This document shows positions 12,101 through 23,700 of a stretch of 64,000 nt of DNA, piece after piece. This DNA is from Paraescarpia echinospica. Its lineage: Eukaryota; Annelida; Polychaeta; Sabellida; Siboglinidae. The stretch's first letter is position 1; every line of letters begins with the position of its first letter. The notes under the pieces were generated by a model. It had not been told where the DNA came from. It ran no database searches and worked only from the letters and a program-made list of their open reading frames with translations. The position numbers and the translations under genes were made by a program. The stretch lies in NCBI GenBank assembly GCA_020002185.1, contig CM034539.1, forward strand, positions 30,769,750 to 30,833,749, written 5' to 3'.

Positions 12101-14059
12101 TATCAGATAAAAATATTTTCATCTGGCCTCCGCACCACCCCCTCCCCTCTGACAAAATGTTGTAAACATTGATATGATGATACCAGTATATTAACAGTGT
12201 CTGTCAGATGCACAACATATCAACGTCTGACGCCAGACAAAAACTGCCTCAGACCCCCTTCCCTCAAATGAAAGTAATTTACACAGCTATCGGATATCGA
12301 TGTTCTGAGATGATCCCTTAGTCGGAACGAGACAGTAATGTCATGTTTATTTACCTGGCCGATGTAATCTGTGGACATCTGTGTCGGTGTCACTCTGTCA
12401 CCTTCAGACTGCGTCACTTGACGAGACGTGTCATGAGAAACATCTGCGGAATAAACACAGCTACTCAGTCTGGGATTAAAAATAGTAAAGGTAAGTTCTT
12501 ATATAGCGCAGTATCCAGTCCTTAGGACTGCTCAACGCACTTTACACTTCACTCCCAGGCAGGCCTGTTCAATCGAACACCACTTCTACATGAAGCATTC
12601 AGCCATGCTGCAACTAATACACAAAGATTATTCATACAGAAATATCAACTACTGGCTATAGCCAGGTACCCATTCATACAGCTTAGTGAACTGTAGCAAT
12701 GTAGAGTGAACGAACTTGCCTAAGGTTTGACACGGAGTGTAAGCACTTATGCTCGAGCACAGTGGACAGTTATTGAAAGGGAGTGCTTATTAGTCTGTTT
12801 TTTTAACCAGTTGCATAACGTGGATGATTGAGACATTAAAATGACCTTATGTGATCCTCATTTAGTAATACAATTCTTAACACCAGAATAAATATGTTTA
12901 CTGTGCAAATTTGGTACCCAACATGCAATACTAATACACTTACCAGATAGACTGTTATTGCTCTCGGTGACTGTGACCTCTGACCTTTCAGATGCCTGAT
13001 CTGTCTCCATCACTTCGTTCTGACCGGGCCCAGAGAAACTGTGGGCCAGGTACCCCTGAAAGTTATGCTCAACAAGTCCTGGCAGTTCTGCGTAGTCTGA
13101 GCTGACAGATGCTTCTCCGTCTTGGTCTGTAGGAAGGAAGGATTCAAGAAAACATTCTAAAGATGTACTCAGAATTTTATGTGCCAAGTTTTGCTGTATT
13201 ATTTTAGGAGATAAAATGACAATGACACTGTCGTTGCATCCAGACAGCTTCACCACATGTTCTTACTGTTTCCTATTAGATGCTCTCAAATGTTATGGTA
13301 GGTAGGGCAGATTTCTTTCTCTTGTTATTTTCTTATGGGAAAATATTTATCAGTATTTCTGTGGTAATGTTTTGCATAGATGTTACCCACAATTTCTTCA
13401 CACCAATAATTGAAACATATTTCCAATATTTTGACAGCTAGAGAATGGGTCGGACAGCAAATACTGTTATACAGGTTTGCAAATAAATTATGTATTTTCC
13501 TAATCATAAACCAGTCATATTGTAAAACCTTTAAGGGTTGGCTATATTCAACAGAAATGCAAATACTTATTGAAAGGCCTTAACCAAAATTATGAACTGA
13601 CTTGCTAGGGTGAAAGTAAGTAATAATCTTAGTATTTGTGTATAAAAATAAATTACTCAACATTTTGGGAATACTTCATCGCATAATGAAATATATAACT
13701 GGCAATGTTTACAGTGTAGTTTTACAAAGGAATTAAAGTTGTTTTGTCACCATACAAATAAAAGAGGTCAAATATTGATAATATTATGATCACTTCCTAG
13801 TATTTACACACACCAATTTTGCATATATATATATATATATATTTGTACATCATTTCTAGAAGTGCAAATTTGATGTGTTTGATCACTCACAAGCATTCTC
13901 CAACACTCTCTTTGCCATCACAGGTTCTGAAGTCTGATCTGCATTCTTCAAGTCCGACTCGTAAGACACCAAGTTGCCAAACGAGTGAATCGAGCTGAAC
14001 TCCTCCAAGTCATTGCCTTCAAAGTTCACCTGGTTCACGGAAAGCTCAAAGCGATCCAT
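175..14059 (-). CDS. GOLGA3: Golgin subfamily A member 3 (GOLGA3) orthologue, 3' end outside window
   Basis: Long coiled-coil golgin of the cytosolic Golgi face, a family that supports Golgi architecture and vesicle traffic. Ten exons read on the minus strand: 14059-13891, 13126-12944, 12443-12355, 10987-10876, 10461-10328, 8230-5543, 3921-3712, 3471-3240, 1502-1288 and 453-175. They sum to 4,311 nt, an uninterrupted 1,437 codons, and all junctions are GT-AG with matching phases. Assignment rests on remembered similarity to vertebrate GOLGA3: EGQLE near the coiled-coil start, EWYQEQLRSAQDA, HLEAIEADMMEREATFMQI, and LDLEREKGRLAG followed by ATLREHCCHLEAQLA. The start at 14059 (MDRFEL) is the first ATG after an in-frame stop. 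The first roughly 330 residues are acidic and low-complexity, and the rest is heptad-rich. Vertebrate GOLGA3 is about 1,500 residues, so roughly one more exon or two should lie left of position 175. Confidence 0.9.
655..800. repeat. Hairpin-type interspersed element (family D), copy 1
   Basis: About 150 bp in a GOLGA3 intron. Recurring words are ttaaggtcaccct, aataaggttacctcgctatt and aaggtgaccttaat. The same element, in either orientation, recurs at about 22,886-23,072, 38,563-38,732 and 62,168-62,362. Its two halves are roughly complementary, as expected of a foldback MITE. Confidence 0.6.
958..1275. repeat. Polypyrimidine (C/T) tract in GOLGA3 intron
   Basis: About 300 bp of almost pure CCCTCC/CTCTCT on the plus strand, so purine-rich in the GOLGA3 transcript. 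It lies immediately downstream of the donor at 1288. Short open frames here are composition artefacts. Confidence 0.8.
3927..5540. other. GOLGA3 intron, no confident feature
   Basis: About 1.6 kb of AT-rich intron between the exon ending at 5543 and the exon starting at 3921. I looked for the conserved golgin-A3 segment that follows the QKQKM-like motif in vertebrates and did not find it on the minus strand. No other repeat or gene was recognised. Confidence 0.5.
5543..8230 (-). CDS. GOLGA3: GOLGA3 giant central coiled-coil exon (896 codons)
   Basis: Single 2,688-nt exon, open throughout, between acceptor ttcag/atcacgg and donor gcaaag/gtgggt. The first third (to about residue 290) is Ser/Asp/His-rich and likely disordered, with HDDHVT-type repeats; the remainder is continuous coiled coil, starting near MEGQLEILYAEAKASL. 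It ends at RAIAKQKAK, the counterpart of the vertebrate KAITEQKQK motif. Open frames on the opposite strand here are shadows of this exon. Confidence 0.92.
8300..10310. other. GOLGA3 intron with interspersed repeat family F
   Basis: Two-kilobase intron without coding signal. Positions about 9,596-9,870 carry a repeat with gcgagtattaagtcgcaaaa, a conserved atcttcagtag core and tgtgtcgaggaaaataaact at its end. Relatives occur at about 33,940-34,640, 36,012-36,268 and 40,165-40,680. Confidence 0.6.
10455..10568 (-). repeat. Short tandem repeat abutting a GOLGA3 splice acceptor
   Basis: About seven imperfect 15-18 bp copies of tttggtgacatgtt (minus sense) run up to the acceptor gacag/acaata at 10461. 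The repeat is open in the exon's own frame (GDTFGD, GDMFDD), which suggests descent from, or potential use as, coding sequence. Confidence 0.7.
11000..11397. repeat. hAT-like non-autonomous element (family C), copy 1
   Basis: Contains tagaattctaggcttttcc, tgaaattccatgctattgaa and the end word cgaaccctg. The same order of motifs is found at about 21,720-22,143, ending gtatgaaccctg. The CAGGGTTC-type terminus is characteristic of common invertebrate hAT MITEs; classification is from memory. Confidence 0.55.
12067..12320. repeat. MITE with CATCTCAGAAC inverted ends (family E), copy 1
   Basis: Begins gacatctcagaacattgatg and ends gatgttctgagatgatccc, with a shared interior (gtaaacattgatatgatgat, then agtatattaacagt). 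Further copies are at about 36,270-36,473 and, split by a LINE, at 40,972-43,432. Confidence 0.7.
12492..12765 (-). repeat. tRNA-derived SINE (SINE-A), reverse copy
   Basis: Reverse-complement copy of the family best seen at 25,183-25,492. It begins with the 3' tail (aggtaagttcttatatagcg) and ends with the tRNA-like head. It lies about 50 bp from the GOLGA3 exon acceptor at 12443. Confidence 0.8.
13891..14059 (-). CDS. GOLGA3: GOLGA3 probable first coding exon
   Basis: Starts at ATG 14059-14057 (MDRFELSVNQVNFEG). The same frame meets a TGA upstream near 14,107, with no earlier ATG. The donor is gct t/gtgagt at 13891, phase 1, matching the acceptor at 13126. A non-ATG or spliced upstream start cannot be excluded. 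Confidence 0.65.
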
Positions 14060-16735
14060 CAAAGGACGGCCAGTGGTTGCACACAAGTCAAAATAGCATG
14101 CTGGTCAACCTCCTTTCTCAGACGTCAATGCTGCATCAAGAGACACATCACTAATGCGATTATTCCAGGGCAGGAACTTATTAAAGTAAAAACTTTAATT
14201 TGCAAACTGTAACCATATTTGTGTTAAAAAAGACGTCATGTTAATAATTATATCTAGCAATCATTGGAATCAAATGATTAATTATAAACTCATTCTACTG
14301 TTAAGCCGTGTATGTTCACAAAGTAACCAAAAAGTGAAAAACATGCCTTTTGCCATAGGTGGGTGATCACTTGGAAGCTACCATGTACTGGAGCAGAAAT
14401 AAATCTCAGAAGGACAGACTGGATGTAACACATATTCAGGGCTGGGTCCAATTACACAAAATCAAATCAATTACAATTAATTTTCATGTCTCATTTCAAT
14501 TACAATTACACTGTTACAATTTTCAGATCAATTACAATTACACCACCAAGTCTTCAATTAAAATTACACATGCATTAGTGGGACCTACCAAAAAGTTTAT
14601 TAATGAAATAGCATGCATAGGGTTGAACGGATCAATCATGAAGTAGAATTAATTGAAAAACAAATGGTATTAATTTGAATGAAATTGATAAAAATCACAA
14701 AAACAAATTAAATTGGAATTGAAGTCAAGTGAGGTGCACATTTTTTCCAGGTTGATCATGTTGAAGCCACAAAGGCTTTGCTTCAAGGGCCATACTATCC
14801 CAGTCAGAAATTTCTAGTTAATAACCACAGTTGCAAGTAATTAAACAAGCCAGGAAATCCATAATAAGATGCCTTTGTTGCTCTCAGTGCTAACAGTGGT
14901 AACTGCTAAGAACTGCTAGAATCTTCTTCTGAGGAAGTACAGTAGTATGTACTCAGACAGCCTCTAGACCAGTTTAGCCAGCTTGCAGTAGCACCCTGCA
15001 GCCTGGCTAAAGAACAAAAGGGATATTGACCCTTAGACAGTAACAGGTACTAATCCACCCTCTGAGCAAACAGTACTCTTGGACACTGCCAGCTACATGG
15101 CTTTTTCAAGATTAGCACTGTTAGTAGAATGACACATCTGGATCACAATTTAGAAGGCATTGGATATTTTGTATGGTTTATTATTTTGTAGACTTAATAA
15201 AAAAAACGGGCCAAGAGGCCCTGAAGTCCTTTGGACTAATACGTCTGTGTGACCCCGGCTGACCAAATGAGTGATAAGTCGGAAAAATGGTAACATTGTT
15301 TTCTTTCATTCTTGTAAAGATTGGGTAGGGTGCTTTACACGGTTTCAAAAATTATGACTGCTACAACAATTGACGAAGTTATGGAGCATTGAACATGGTA
15401 GGGGTCAAAAAGTGAAAATGAAGAAAATGGCTATTGAAGTTTTACATTATATATGCAAATGGATTGCATGGAAATATTACATGTATGACATTCAAATGCG
15501 GCACACAGTATATATGTTATGTTGTACCGATACACTAGAAGTACAAATGTGCTACTACAAAAACTTATCAAGTTATGCCAAATTATGTCTTTATGTTTAA
15601 AACTAAGAGGACAGATTATTTGAGAGCAAAAGGTAGCAGCAGACACTGGGACAGTGTGACTGCTGCCTGGCTAAATGGATGCAATGGTGCTTTGAAGTTA
15701 GTTCTTCTACCAACTATCCTTTTCACACAAGCCTATAGGTTTACTGTTTTGTGGCTGCCAGCACACTACTTATCCTAAACTACCATGCAGGTGTGAACTG
15801 GAAAACTACTTATGGATTTTGAGATTGACCAATCCTTTTGTTTTGATGCGCCTCTGAGCTTGGATTCCAAGGATTTAGGCGCAATAGAAGTTATCTTATT
15901 ATTATTATAAAAAATGTCCTGATGTATTTGAACGTGAGCCACTAATTAACTGTCCACCAAGCAGTAGCAGAGCAGTTTTATAATAATAATCCACAAGTTA
16001 AGTGGCAGTGATCTTCCTTTTATCATTCATGTGATGTTTATTGTGAGCATGGCAGACAAATGGTTATCATACGTAGACAGGTACAGAAAGAAACTGACAT
16101 TTTCTATAAAAAGAACACGTCTGCCTATCAATGGCATGTATTTCCTATTGTTGCCGTTTCTGCCCAGCAGAAATCAAATGTTTTTTGGTGAATCATTAGT
16201 TACAGATCATTAAGGGTTATGATGGAAGTAAAATGTTGGCATGTTTACTGTTCACTTATTGCACCTTGCATTTAGAGGAATAATGATAATAGGAAATAAA
16301 ATGTTGTGACACCTATTTTTAAATACATGCATTGATGAGAAACCGGGAATTACTTTTCTGTGGCCTAAGAATAACTAATTTAACAAATTTCCTGCTTATA
16401 TAAAACAACTGCATACAAATAGATATCCATGCAAGACACAGACTCTGCATGTGACAGATGTTTTGGGAAGGGGAATAGCTACCCCAGTTCAGTTTCTGGC
16501 ACAATACACAAAATCTACTGTTAGGGGATAGTCTCAAGGGCTCTTCTCAAAACCACATCACTAGATAGTGTAAACATTTTGCATTTTTGGGGCAAACAGA
16601 ATCGTTATGTGGGGCTCAAAAGTGTGCTAGCCTAAGATGCAATATTAGGCCATATTTATTATGTTCTATGCTCACACAAATTTTGACATTCTCATTGACG
16701 ATGTAAATGTAGACCTTTCATACCAATAAAACTGT
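14060..16735. other. Intergenic stretch, low-complexity AATTAC repeats
   Basis: No gene recognised. About 14,440-14,720 is built from runs of caattacaatta and resembles a simple-sequence-rich transposon remnant. The rest is unique-looking AT-rich DNA. Confidence 0.5.
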
Positions 16736-16739
16736 CATT

Positions 16740-17735
16740 AAATCAAACAATCAAACTTTATAATACTCACACCAAAAGGTAAAATGTACAACACAGATAA
16801 TGCCGAAATAACAATAAATGGAAACAAAATAAAACATGTTAAATTTACTAAGATTCTAGGAATATACATAGATGAACACTTGAGCTGGACAACACACACT
16901 GAACATTTATCTAAAAAAATTGCACAAAATGTAGGAATGCTAAACAAATTAAAATATTTTCGCCCTATGTACATAATGAAAACTTTATACTATTCATTAA
17001 TCTTATCACATTTACAATACTGTGCTCTGCTATGGGCGAATTCATATAGCATAAATTTAAACAAACTGAAGATACTACAGAAGAAAGCTATAAGGATAAT
17101 TACATAATCTCATTCTATTGCACATACGGATCCTCTATTCTTAGAGTTAAAACATCACTTAGTCATCTTTATGTATAAATCATTTAATGGTCTACTCCCA
17201 GATAGCATGTCATTAATGCTTATTCGAACAGAAAATGTTTATGATCACATTCTTAGAAACAAATGGATATTACATACCACACATTAGAACAAACAGCAGG
17301 AAATTCACTACGCATTATTCAGGACCAGTATTTTGGAATTCACTACCTCAACAGTTACGAGAGCTAAACCAGTTTAAAAGAAAATTAAGAGATTTATTAC
17401 TGTCAAGATACTAAATCAAATTCATGTGTTAGTAGGGATTATATACATAGGAATATACATAGCTATTTTTGCATGTATTAGTCAGTATTATTTATGTAGT
17501 AGTAGTATTTATGTAGTAGTCAGTATTATATAATTTAATGAAGCTTCGGTAGAAGTTAGTAGTAATTATAATATTCAAATACATGTTTATGAAGTGTAGT
17601 AATGTTCATGTATTACGTAGGCGTAGCAATAATCATTTAGGTGGTCCTCAACAAAAGCCCCAAGGGGTTTGAACACTTCATAATGTGATGTGTATTATAT
17701 GTGTGACCAAATAAAATTATGTTCTACTCTATTGT
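16740..17735 (+). mobile_element. LINE 3' fragment (CR1/Jockey-group reverse transcriptase C-terminus)
   Basis: Open frame 16,784-17,107 reads KILGIYIDEHLSWTTHTEHL and later QKKAIRIIT, the region after the reverse transcriptase palm in CR1/Jockey-type elements. Recognisable but broken sequence continues to about 17,400, followed by a 3' UTR ending near ataaaattatgttctactct. Similar protein is encoded by the element at 46,740-48,650, so they may be one family. Confidence 0.8.
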
Positions 17736-18342
17736 TATAACATAATTTTGTAAATATGTCTGGGATTGTTGCCTTGATGGACTTGATTCTTGAATGATGT
17801 GGAATGATTGGATTAACGCATTGAGGCAAAGGTTTATAGTTATAATAGCGAAACCGATGTGGGTTCAGATTCTACAAAAGTGCCTAAATTAACACAGTGC
17901 CTAGTCCCAACTTTAGCTTAGGATACACAACTGTCAAACTAGATACCTAGGGTAGGTCCTAACCCGCTGTAGCCGTAGGCGTAGCCTCAGGGAGCGATAA
18001 TATAAGATACATTAAATGTGTTGTTCAGATCCGTAATATACGTTAAATTAAACATTTAAACAACGTGTACCTCATTAATACGGTCGTATCTCGTGCACCA
18101 GTTTAACAGAAACAAATCACACTGAACTTAATTACTTTTTAAGTGTACCCAATTTACAAAACGTTCCATTCTGCCATCTGACACATCAAATTCTCGCGAC
18201 GAACGATGTTTGAGAGCGACAGAACGAGATCGTAAAAAGGCGGGGCATTGAAATGACAGCTAATTTTCCATGACCGGTAATCAAAATTAATAAACCGGTT
18301 TCTTATTAAAAACACACGTAGCATTGTTTTGGCAATTTCACA

Positions 18343-18432
18343 ATGTATGTGTTGTACATAGCCGTGTGCCTTTTAGCCATTTTCACTACGTGTCATTCTG
18401 TCAATGAGGCAGAACAAATGACGACTTTGCAG
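18343..18432 (+). CDS. Candidate signal-peptide first exon of the CUB membrane protein
   Basis: ATG at 18343 opens a 30-codon frame: MYVLYIAVCLLAIFTTCHS, then VNEAEQMTTLQ, ending at a good donor (ttgcag/gtattt). This is a textbook secretory signal, and the CUB gene downstream lacks one. The exon ends in phase 0, whereas the CUB exon at 20740 needs one preceding base, so either a small exon is missing between them or this belongs to another transcript. Confidence 0.45.
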
Positions 18433-19019
18433 GTATTTTGTGTTCTGGCTCTGCTCAGCCTCAAAAAGTGAAACTGAAAGGCTCAGTCAGCAATTTGTTT
18501 TTATTAGGTTTTATTGATACGATTACATATGATGGAAAAACATAATAAAATGTGAAACATAAATAATACGATTACAATTAAATTACAATATACTGTATGT
18601 TATATACAAATTATACAAAACATTGTATATAGATATAGTTCATATAAAGTTCTATATCAAAGGTATATCTAGACCTACATATGGCTATATTGTTTATTTT
18701 GATGAATAAAAACAAATCATGTTGTGAAAACATAATTAAAAAATTAATTATATAATATGCCTGCCAATTTAATGAAATACTTATAGCTAATCTTATACCA
18801 TTCATATTTTGTTGTTCGTTGTAGATTGTACAAAACGTGGACACCAGAAATGAAAGTGTACAAGGTTTGATCAAATACCACTGGTACATTTTATTGTTAA
18901 TGGTGGAGCACATATATTCAGAAATTACAATTTCTGTTACATAAACTTACTGTTTCAATAGTATAACTACTGCTCACATGCAGTATTATGTTCATGAGGC
19001 ACTGCGTGCATCCATAACA

Positions 19020-19275
19020 CATTGCAACATTGTTGATTACAAGTAAATGTGACTTGGAGATCACGTTAAATGTCGGTCCCGTCTCAATTTGGGACGTGAA
19101 AGAACCACTGAGGACGACAAACACCCTGGCAGTGACCACCCTCAGTGCCAGCATAGAAAGGTTGGCTTGGCGATAATGTTCTGAATAAGGCTGACTAGTT
19201 GAATGAGACCTCATAAGATCATAACATTGTAACTACAATATCTACAGACTAGTCAGTTAATAGAACATTGCCAAG
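19020..19275 (+). repeat. Second SINE-like family (SINE-B), partial copy
   Basis: Shares ggagatcac, gtctcaatttgggacgt, ggcttggcgataatgttctg and a terminal cataacattgtaac with the copy at about 59,800-60,115, where a tRNA-like head is also visible. Confidence 0.6.
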
Positions 19276-19279
19276 TCAC

Positions 19280-20060
19280 AATACAATCACAATCACAATA
19301 CTTTAATGTCCCTTGGGAGGGAAATTCATTTGGAGTGTAGAGCAGCATATTAAAACAAATAAAACAAATGTACATGCAATATAAAAATGTAAAAATAAAA
19401 AATAGTAATAAAAGTTATATCGGTTAAATAAATAAGTTAAATATGTTAAATAAGTTACACAAATTTAAAATGATCTCACAAATCATCTCAGGCTCACTCA
19501 GTGTCAGACTGGCAGAGATGGAGGGGAACGAAGGTCAGTTACTCATTCATTAGTCTTATTGATGAGGGAACAAATGAGTTTCGAGTGCGGTTCAATTTAC
19601 AGTGATGGAGTTGAAAGTGGCGGCCAGAAGGAAGTAGTTTATAGCATGGAAACAGGGGATGTTCGGGGTCTGAGGAGACATTCCTTCCCTTTCTCTCTGC
19701 CTGTTGCCTGTATAGATCCTCTAGACTGGTCTGCTTTTTTCCCACCACCTTACCACTAACCCTGACTGTTCATACCAGAGTGTTGCGATGCAGGATACTC
19801 AAGCCGCCGTTCCACACAAGAAACCCAAATGTAATAGAGCTTTCGATGTAGCATCTGTAGAAGGTTTTTAGAACATGTGTGCTGACACTGAGTGACCTGA
19901 CCTTGTGTAAGAAATACACCTTTTGCTGGCATTTCTGTTAATTACCGCTGTATTTTCACAAAATATGAGCTTTGCATCAATGATAGTGCCGAGATACTTG
20001 TATTCATCTACTCTCCTTACACACTCGGTTAATGAATAGTCTCTAGGGAGGAAAATGAAC
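19280..20060 (-). mobile_element. LINE 3' fragment, reverse orientation
   Basis: On the minus strand a broken frame reads EYKYLGTIIDAKLIF, later TSLEDLYRQQAERKGR, HPLFPCYKLLPSGRHFQL and NSFVPSSIRLMNE, the usual C-terminal order in a common CR1/Rex-like family. The 3' UTR, around 19,290-19,540, ends with a tail matching aatcacaatactttaatgtc on the plus strand. Confidence 0.8.
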
Positions 20061-20319
20061 TAGAACTAAAGGTCTTGTACTGCCTGCTGTTGCTGCTATA
20101 TAGGTCACTCGGCTGTATTTATATAAATAATTATCTGGCAACAGACAGTGATGGATATTATACGTGAACGAACACCATAGTTGTCATGTAAAATGGTTGA
20201 TTCTTAATATGATGTTATTGCCTTTGTGGATAAGTTGACTGTAAATTCGGTGCCCCCCAGATCTGGTGCCTGGGTGCGAGTGTACCCCCCTGCCCCGAGT
20301 CACTGCCACTGACCACCAC

Positions 20320-20370
20320 TATATAATACGTATATATATATATATTATAAATATATATATATTATATACT
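20320..20370. repeat. (TA)n microsatellite
   Basis: Alternating TA runs around 20,330-20,370. Similar short TA tracts occur near 1,700 and 13,830. Confidence 0.8.
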
Positions 20371-20739
20371 ATATGCATGAACACAGGACTTGATCACAAT
20401 CAAGGGAACCCATTTTCATATCCTCTTCCTGCTATTTTGAAGCTTGATCAATTTTGTTCTCTCAGCATTACGTAAACTTGCTCAGCAATATTTATATAAA
20501 TTAGTACCTGGTAACAGTGAATGAAGAATTGTCACACAATAATTGCATAGCTTGGCTGAATGCTTCCTAGAGAAGCCAAGAAGGTGTTCAAATGAACAGG
20601 TCTGGTAAAGTGTAAAGTTTTTAGCAGTCCAAGAACAGGTACCACATTATATATTTAATAATAATAACTTACCTTTTTGTTGCCGATTTGTTTCATCTTA
20701 ACGTGACCAAGTACTTTTCCACAAAATCTTTCATTGCAG

Positions 20740-23700
20740 AATGTGGAGGTGTTCTAACAGACAACGAAGGATACCTCATCTCTCCACAGTTCCCGACATC
20801 CATCCCTTCCTCATACACTGAGTGCTCATGGGTAATCAGAGGTGCCCTCTATACGATAGTACGCTTCAGGTGGGTAAACACTGGGGGTGTTGATCTTTCT
20901 GTCATTAAAGGTGATTCTCCAAAATGTAGTATCTTTTAAATTTTTAAAAAGTAGTGTAATTTACATTGAATATGATTTGTGAGCTCATTACTGTTTCCTT
21001 GTATTAATTAATCATTACAAGCTTTACACCCACCTATGGAACAACCAGTCAAGAGCAGCAGTTGTTACCAGTACAGTATTTTGAATTTAAATTTGTTGTC
21101 ATGACCAATTAATTTCTGCTTTATTAATGACAGCATTGCAAGTGATGGATAACAATTTTAACATAACTTCTGTGGCACAACCCGGGGAATGACTGACAAC
21201 TCAATTAGTCTACGGAAAAAAGAAAAAAAAAATTAACTTAGTATTTTTTCCAATACTTCCCCAATTGGTAGATCAGTGGCGAATGATTCAAGGATGTACA
21301 TTAACATAGAAAGAGACAAACAGACCTCGGCGCATAAGAAGAAATAGACTTACAATGCACTAATATTAATATATAGATTAGAATTAGTATGATTGATAGT
21401 AAGTAAAAAGATAGTAAGATTACAGACCAATGCATGTCACCTTTGACTGGTACACACCTGTACACACCTGTACACACCTGTACACACCTGTACACACCTG
21501 TACACACCTGTAAGACTGGTGACAGAAATACACAAGACACGCAAACAAACCCCTATGATCATATGTCATAATTTGTTATTCCTAAAATATGACTGTTGTG
21601 CAAACTGGGATATATTTGTGAACTAGCTTGACAAGTTGGGAGAATAGAATTGAATAAATTCTTTCTTCATGAACTTAATTATATGGTTTCACTTTCTCTT
21701 CTGCTTGTCAGAAGGTGTGGCAAGCAACTACATGCCATTTCCAAGCTTTCTCAAGACTCTCATTAAAAATTCCATGCCAAAACTGACTGCTATGGAGCAT
21801 AATAGTTACACAAAATACATTTTAATTAAGTTTAATTATAAAATACCTGTACCAGCTTACACCCACCTATGGAACAAACCAAGAGCAGTTGGTATAAATC
21901 ACCATTACAGTATTTTTATCTTTTAAAATTTGTTCCCACCGTGGCACCCTCTGGAGGTAAGTGGTTCGTCACTCAAAGTTTCCACAGGCGGGGAACTGAA
22001 TGTTATGGCTGTCCGCCATTTTATTTCTTAGAATTACAGGCTTTTCCATGCCATTAAAAAATTCCAAGCTAGCAAGGGCTTGATTTTTAACTAACGCAAT
22101 TTCATGCTATTCAAAGATTTCCATGCCCTGTATGAACCCTGTTGATACCAGTTTTGGTACTTCCCCAGGTTTCTGATCATCAACCTCCCCCCGGCCTCCC
22201 CGGAAACCGGCCAATGCTTGGGTGGTCATGTGACATACGGTCAGTATGACTTCGATGGCAGGCAGGTGATGCAGAACAGGTTTTGCGGCACAGAATTCCC
22301 TGCTATCTTTGTGTCGAACGGACAGCAGGCTTGGCTGACATTTATGTCGACTGGCACAGCCTTGAAGCCAGAGATATACGAAGGCATGAAGGTTCGGTAC
22401 ACAGTGATTGACACAGGTGAGTGTCTTACCTTAAGTTCTTAACTTAAGAATGGTCAGTAATTGTCCATGTATTTGAGCATTGAGGTGGCAGTGAGGCCAT
22501 CTCAAGGCTTTGTTTTCTCTAGTTGTTTTTCTGTGGTGGCCATCAAAATTAGGATTAGTAGATGGTAATATCTGATGTTCATCTTAAAGAACATTTAATT
22601 CAGGAGATTCTCATAAGTATGTTGAAACCACAATAATTTTATTACAACTGATCATGTATATAATGCAATTACATACGCACGCACGCACGCACGCATGCAC
22701 GCACGCACGCACGCATGCACGCACGTACGTACGTATGTATGATTATACAATTATTTAATAATTTGTTTTGTAAACAGTATTTTAAAATTATGATTTTAAG
22801 TAATATTTATCTGTTGTAGATTTCCTCTAAAATCAGTTGATTGTGAGAGTAGTTGAAGGTTTGGTTGTTTCACTGTCTTATTCAGTGGAACCTCAGTTTT
22901 AAAGTCACTCCTGGGACTGGGCAAAAGTGACCTGAATAGCGAGGTGACCTTATTAGCAGGACTAATTTCCTATAGTTTACTGTTATGGAAGTAATTTGGG
23001 ATTGTCCTAGGCTAGGGTGACCTTAATTGCGAGGTGGCTGTATTACAGAGGTGACCATAAAGCAAGGTTGGGCTGTATTGTATTGTATTTGTTTCTTGTC
23101 GATTTCCTCCAAAATCAGTTGATAGTGAAAAAAGTTGGAGGTTTGGTTGTATCGCTGTCTTGTGTTGTATTTGTCGCTTGTTGTAGATTTCCTCCACAAC
23201 CAGTTAATAGTGGGAATAGTTGGAGGTTTGGTTGTATCGCTGTCTTGTGTTGTATTTGTCGCTTGTTGTAGATTTCCTCCACAACCAGTTAATAGTGGGA
23301 ATAGTTGGAGGTTTGGTTGTATCGCTGTCTTGTGTTGTATTTGTCGCTTGTAGATTTCCTCCACAACCAGTTAATAGTGGGAATAGTTGGAGGGCTGGTT
23401 GTATCGCTGTCTTGTGTTGTATTTGTCGCTTGTTGTAGATTTCCTCCACAACCAGTTAATAGTGGGAATAGTTGGAGGGCTTGTTGTATCGCTGTCTTGT
23501 GTTGTATTTGTCGCTTGTTGTAGATTTCCTCCACAACCAGTTAATAGTGGGAATAGTTGGAGGTTTGATTGTATCGCTGTCTTGTGTTGTATTTGTCGCT
23601 TGTTGTAGATTTCCTCCACAACCAGTTAATAGTGGGAATAGTTGGAGGGCTGGTTGTATCGCTGTCTTGTGTTGTATTTGTCGCTTGTAGATTTCCTCCA

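Noticed and set aside
20870..20935. Extension of the first CUB exon to WVNTGGVDLSVIK with a later donor
   Set aside because: The later donor leaves the wrong phase for the exon at 22169. The donor at 20870 restores the frame and gives the expected CUB strand (IVRFRFLIINLPP).
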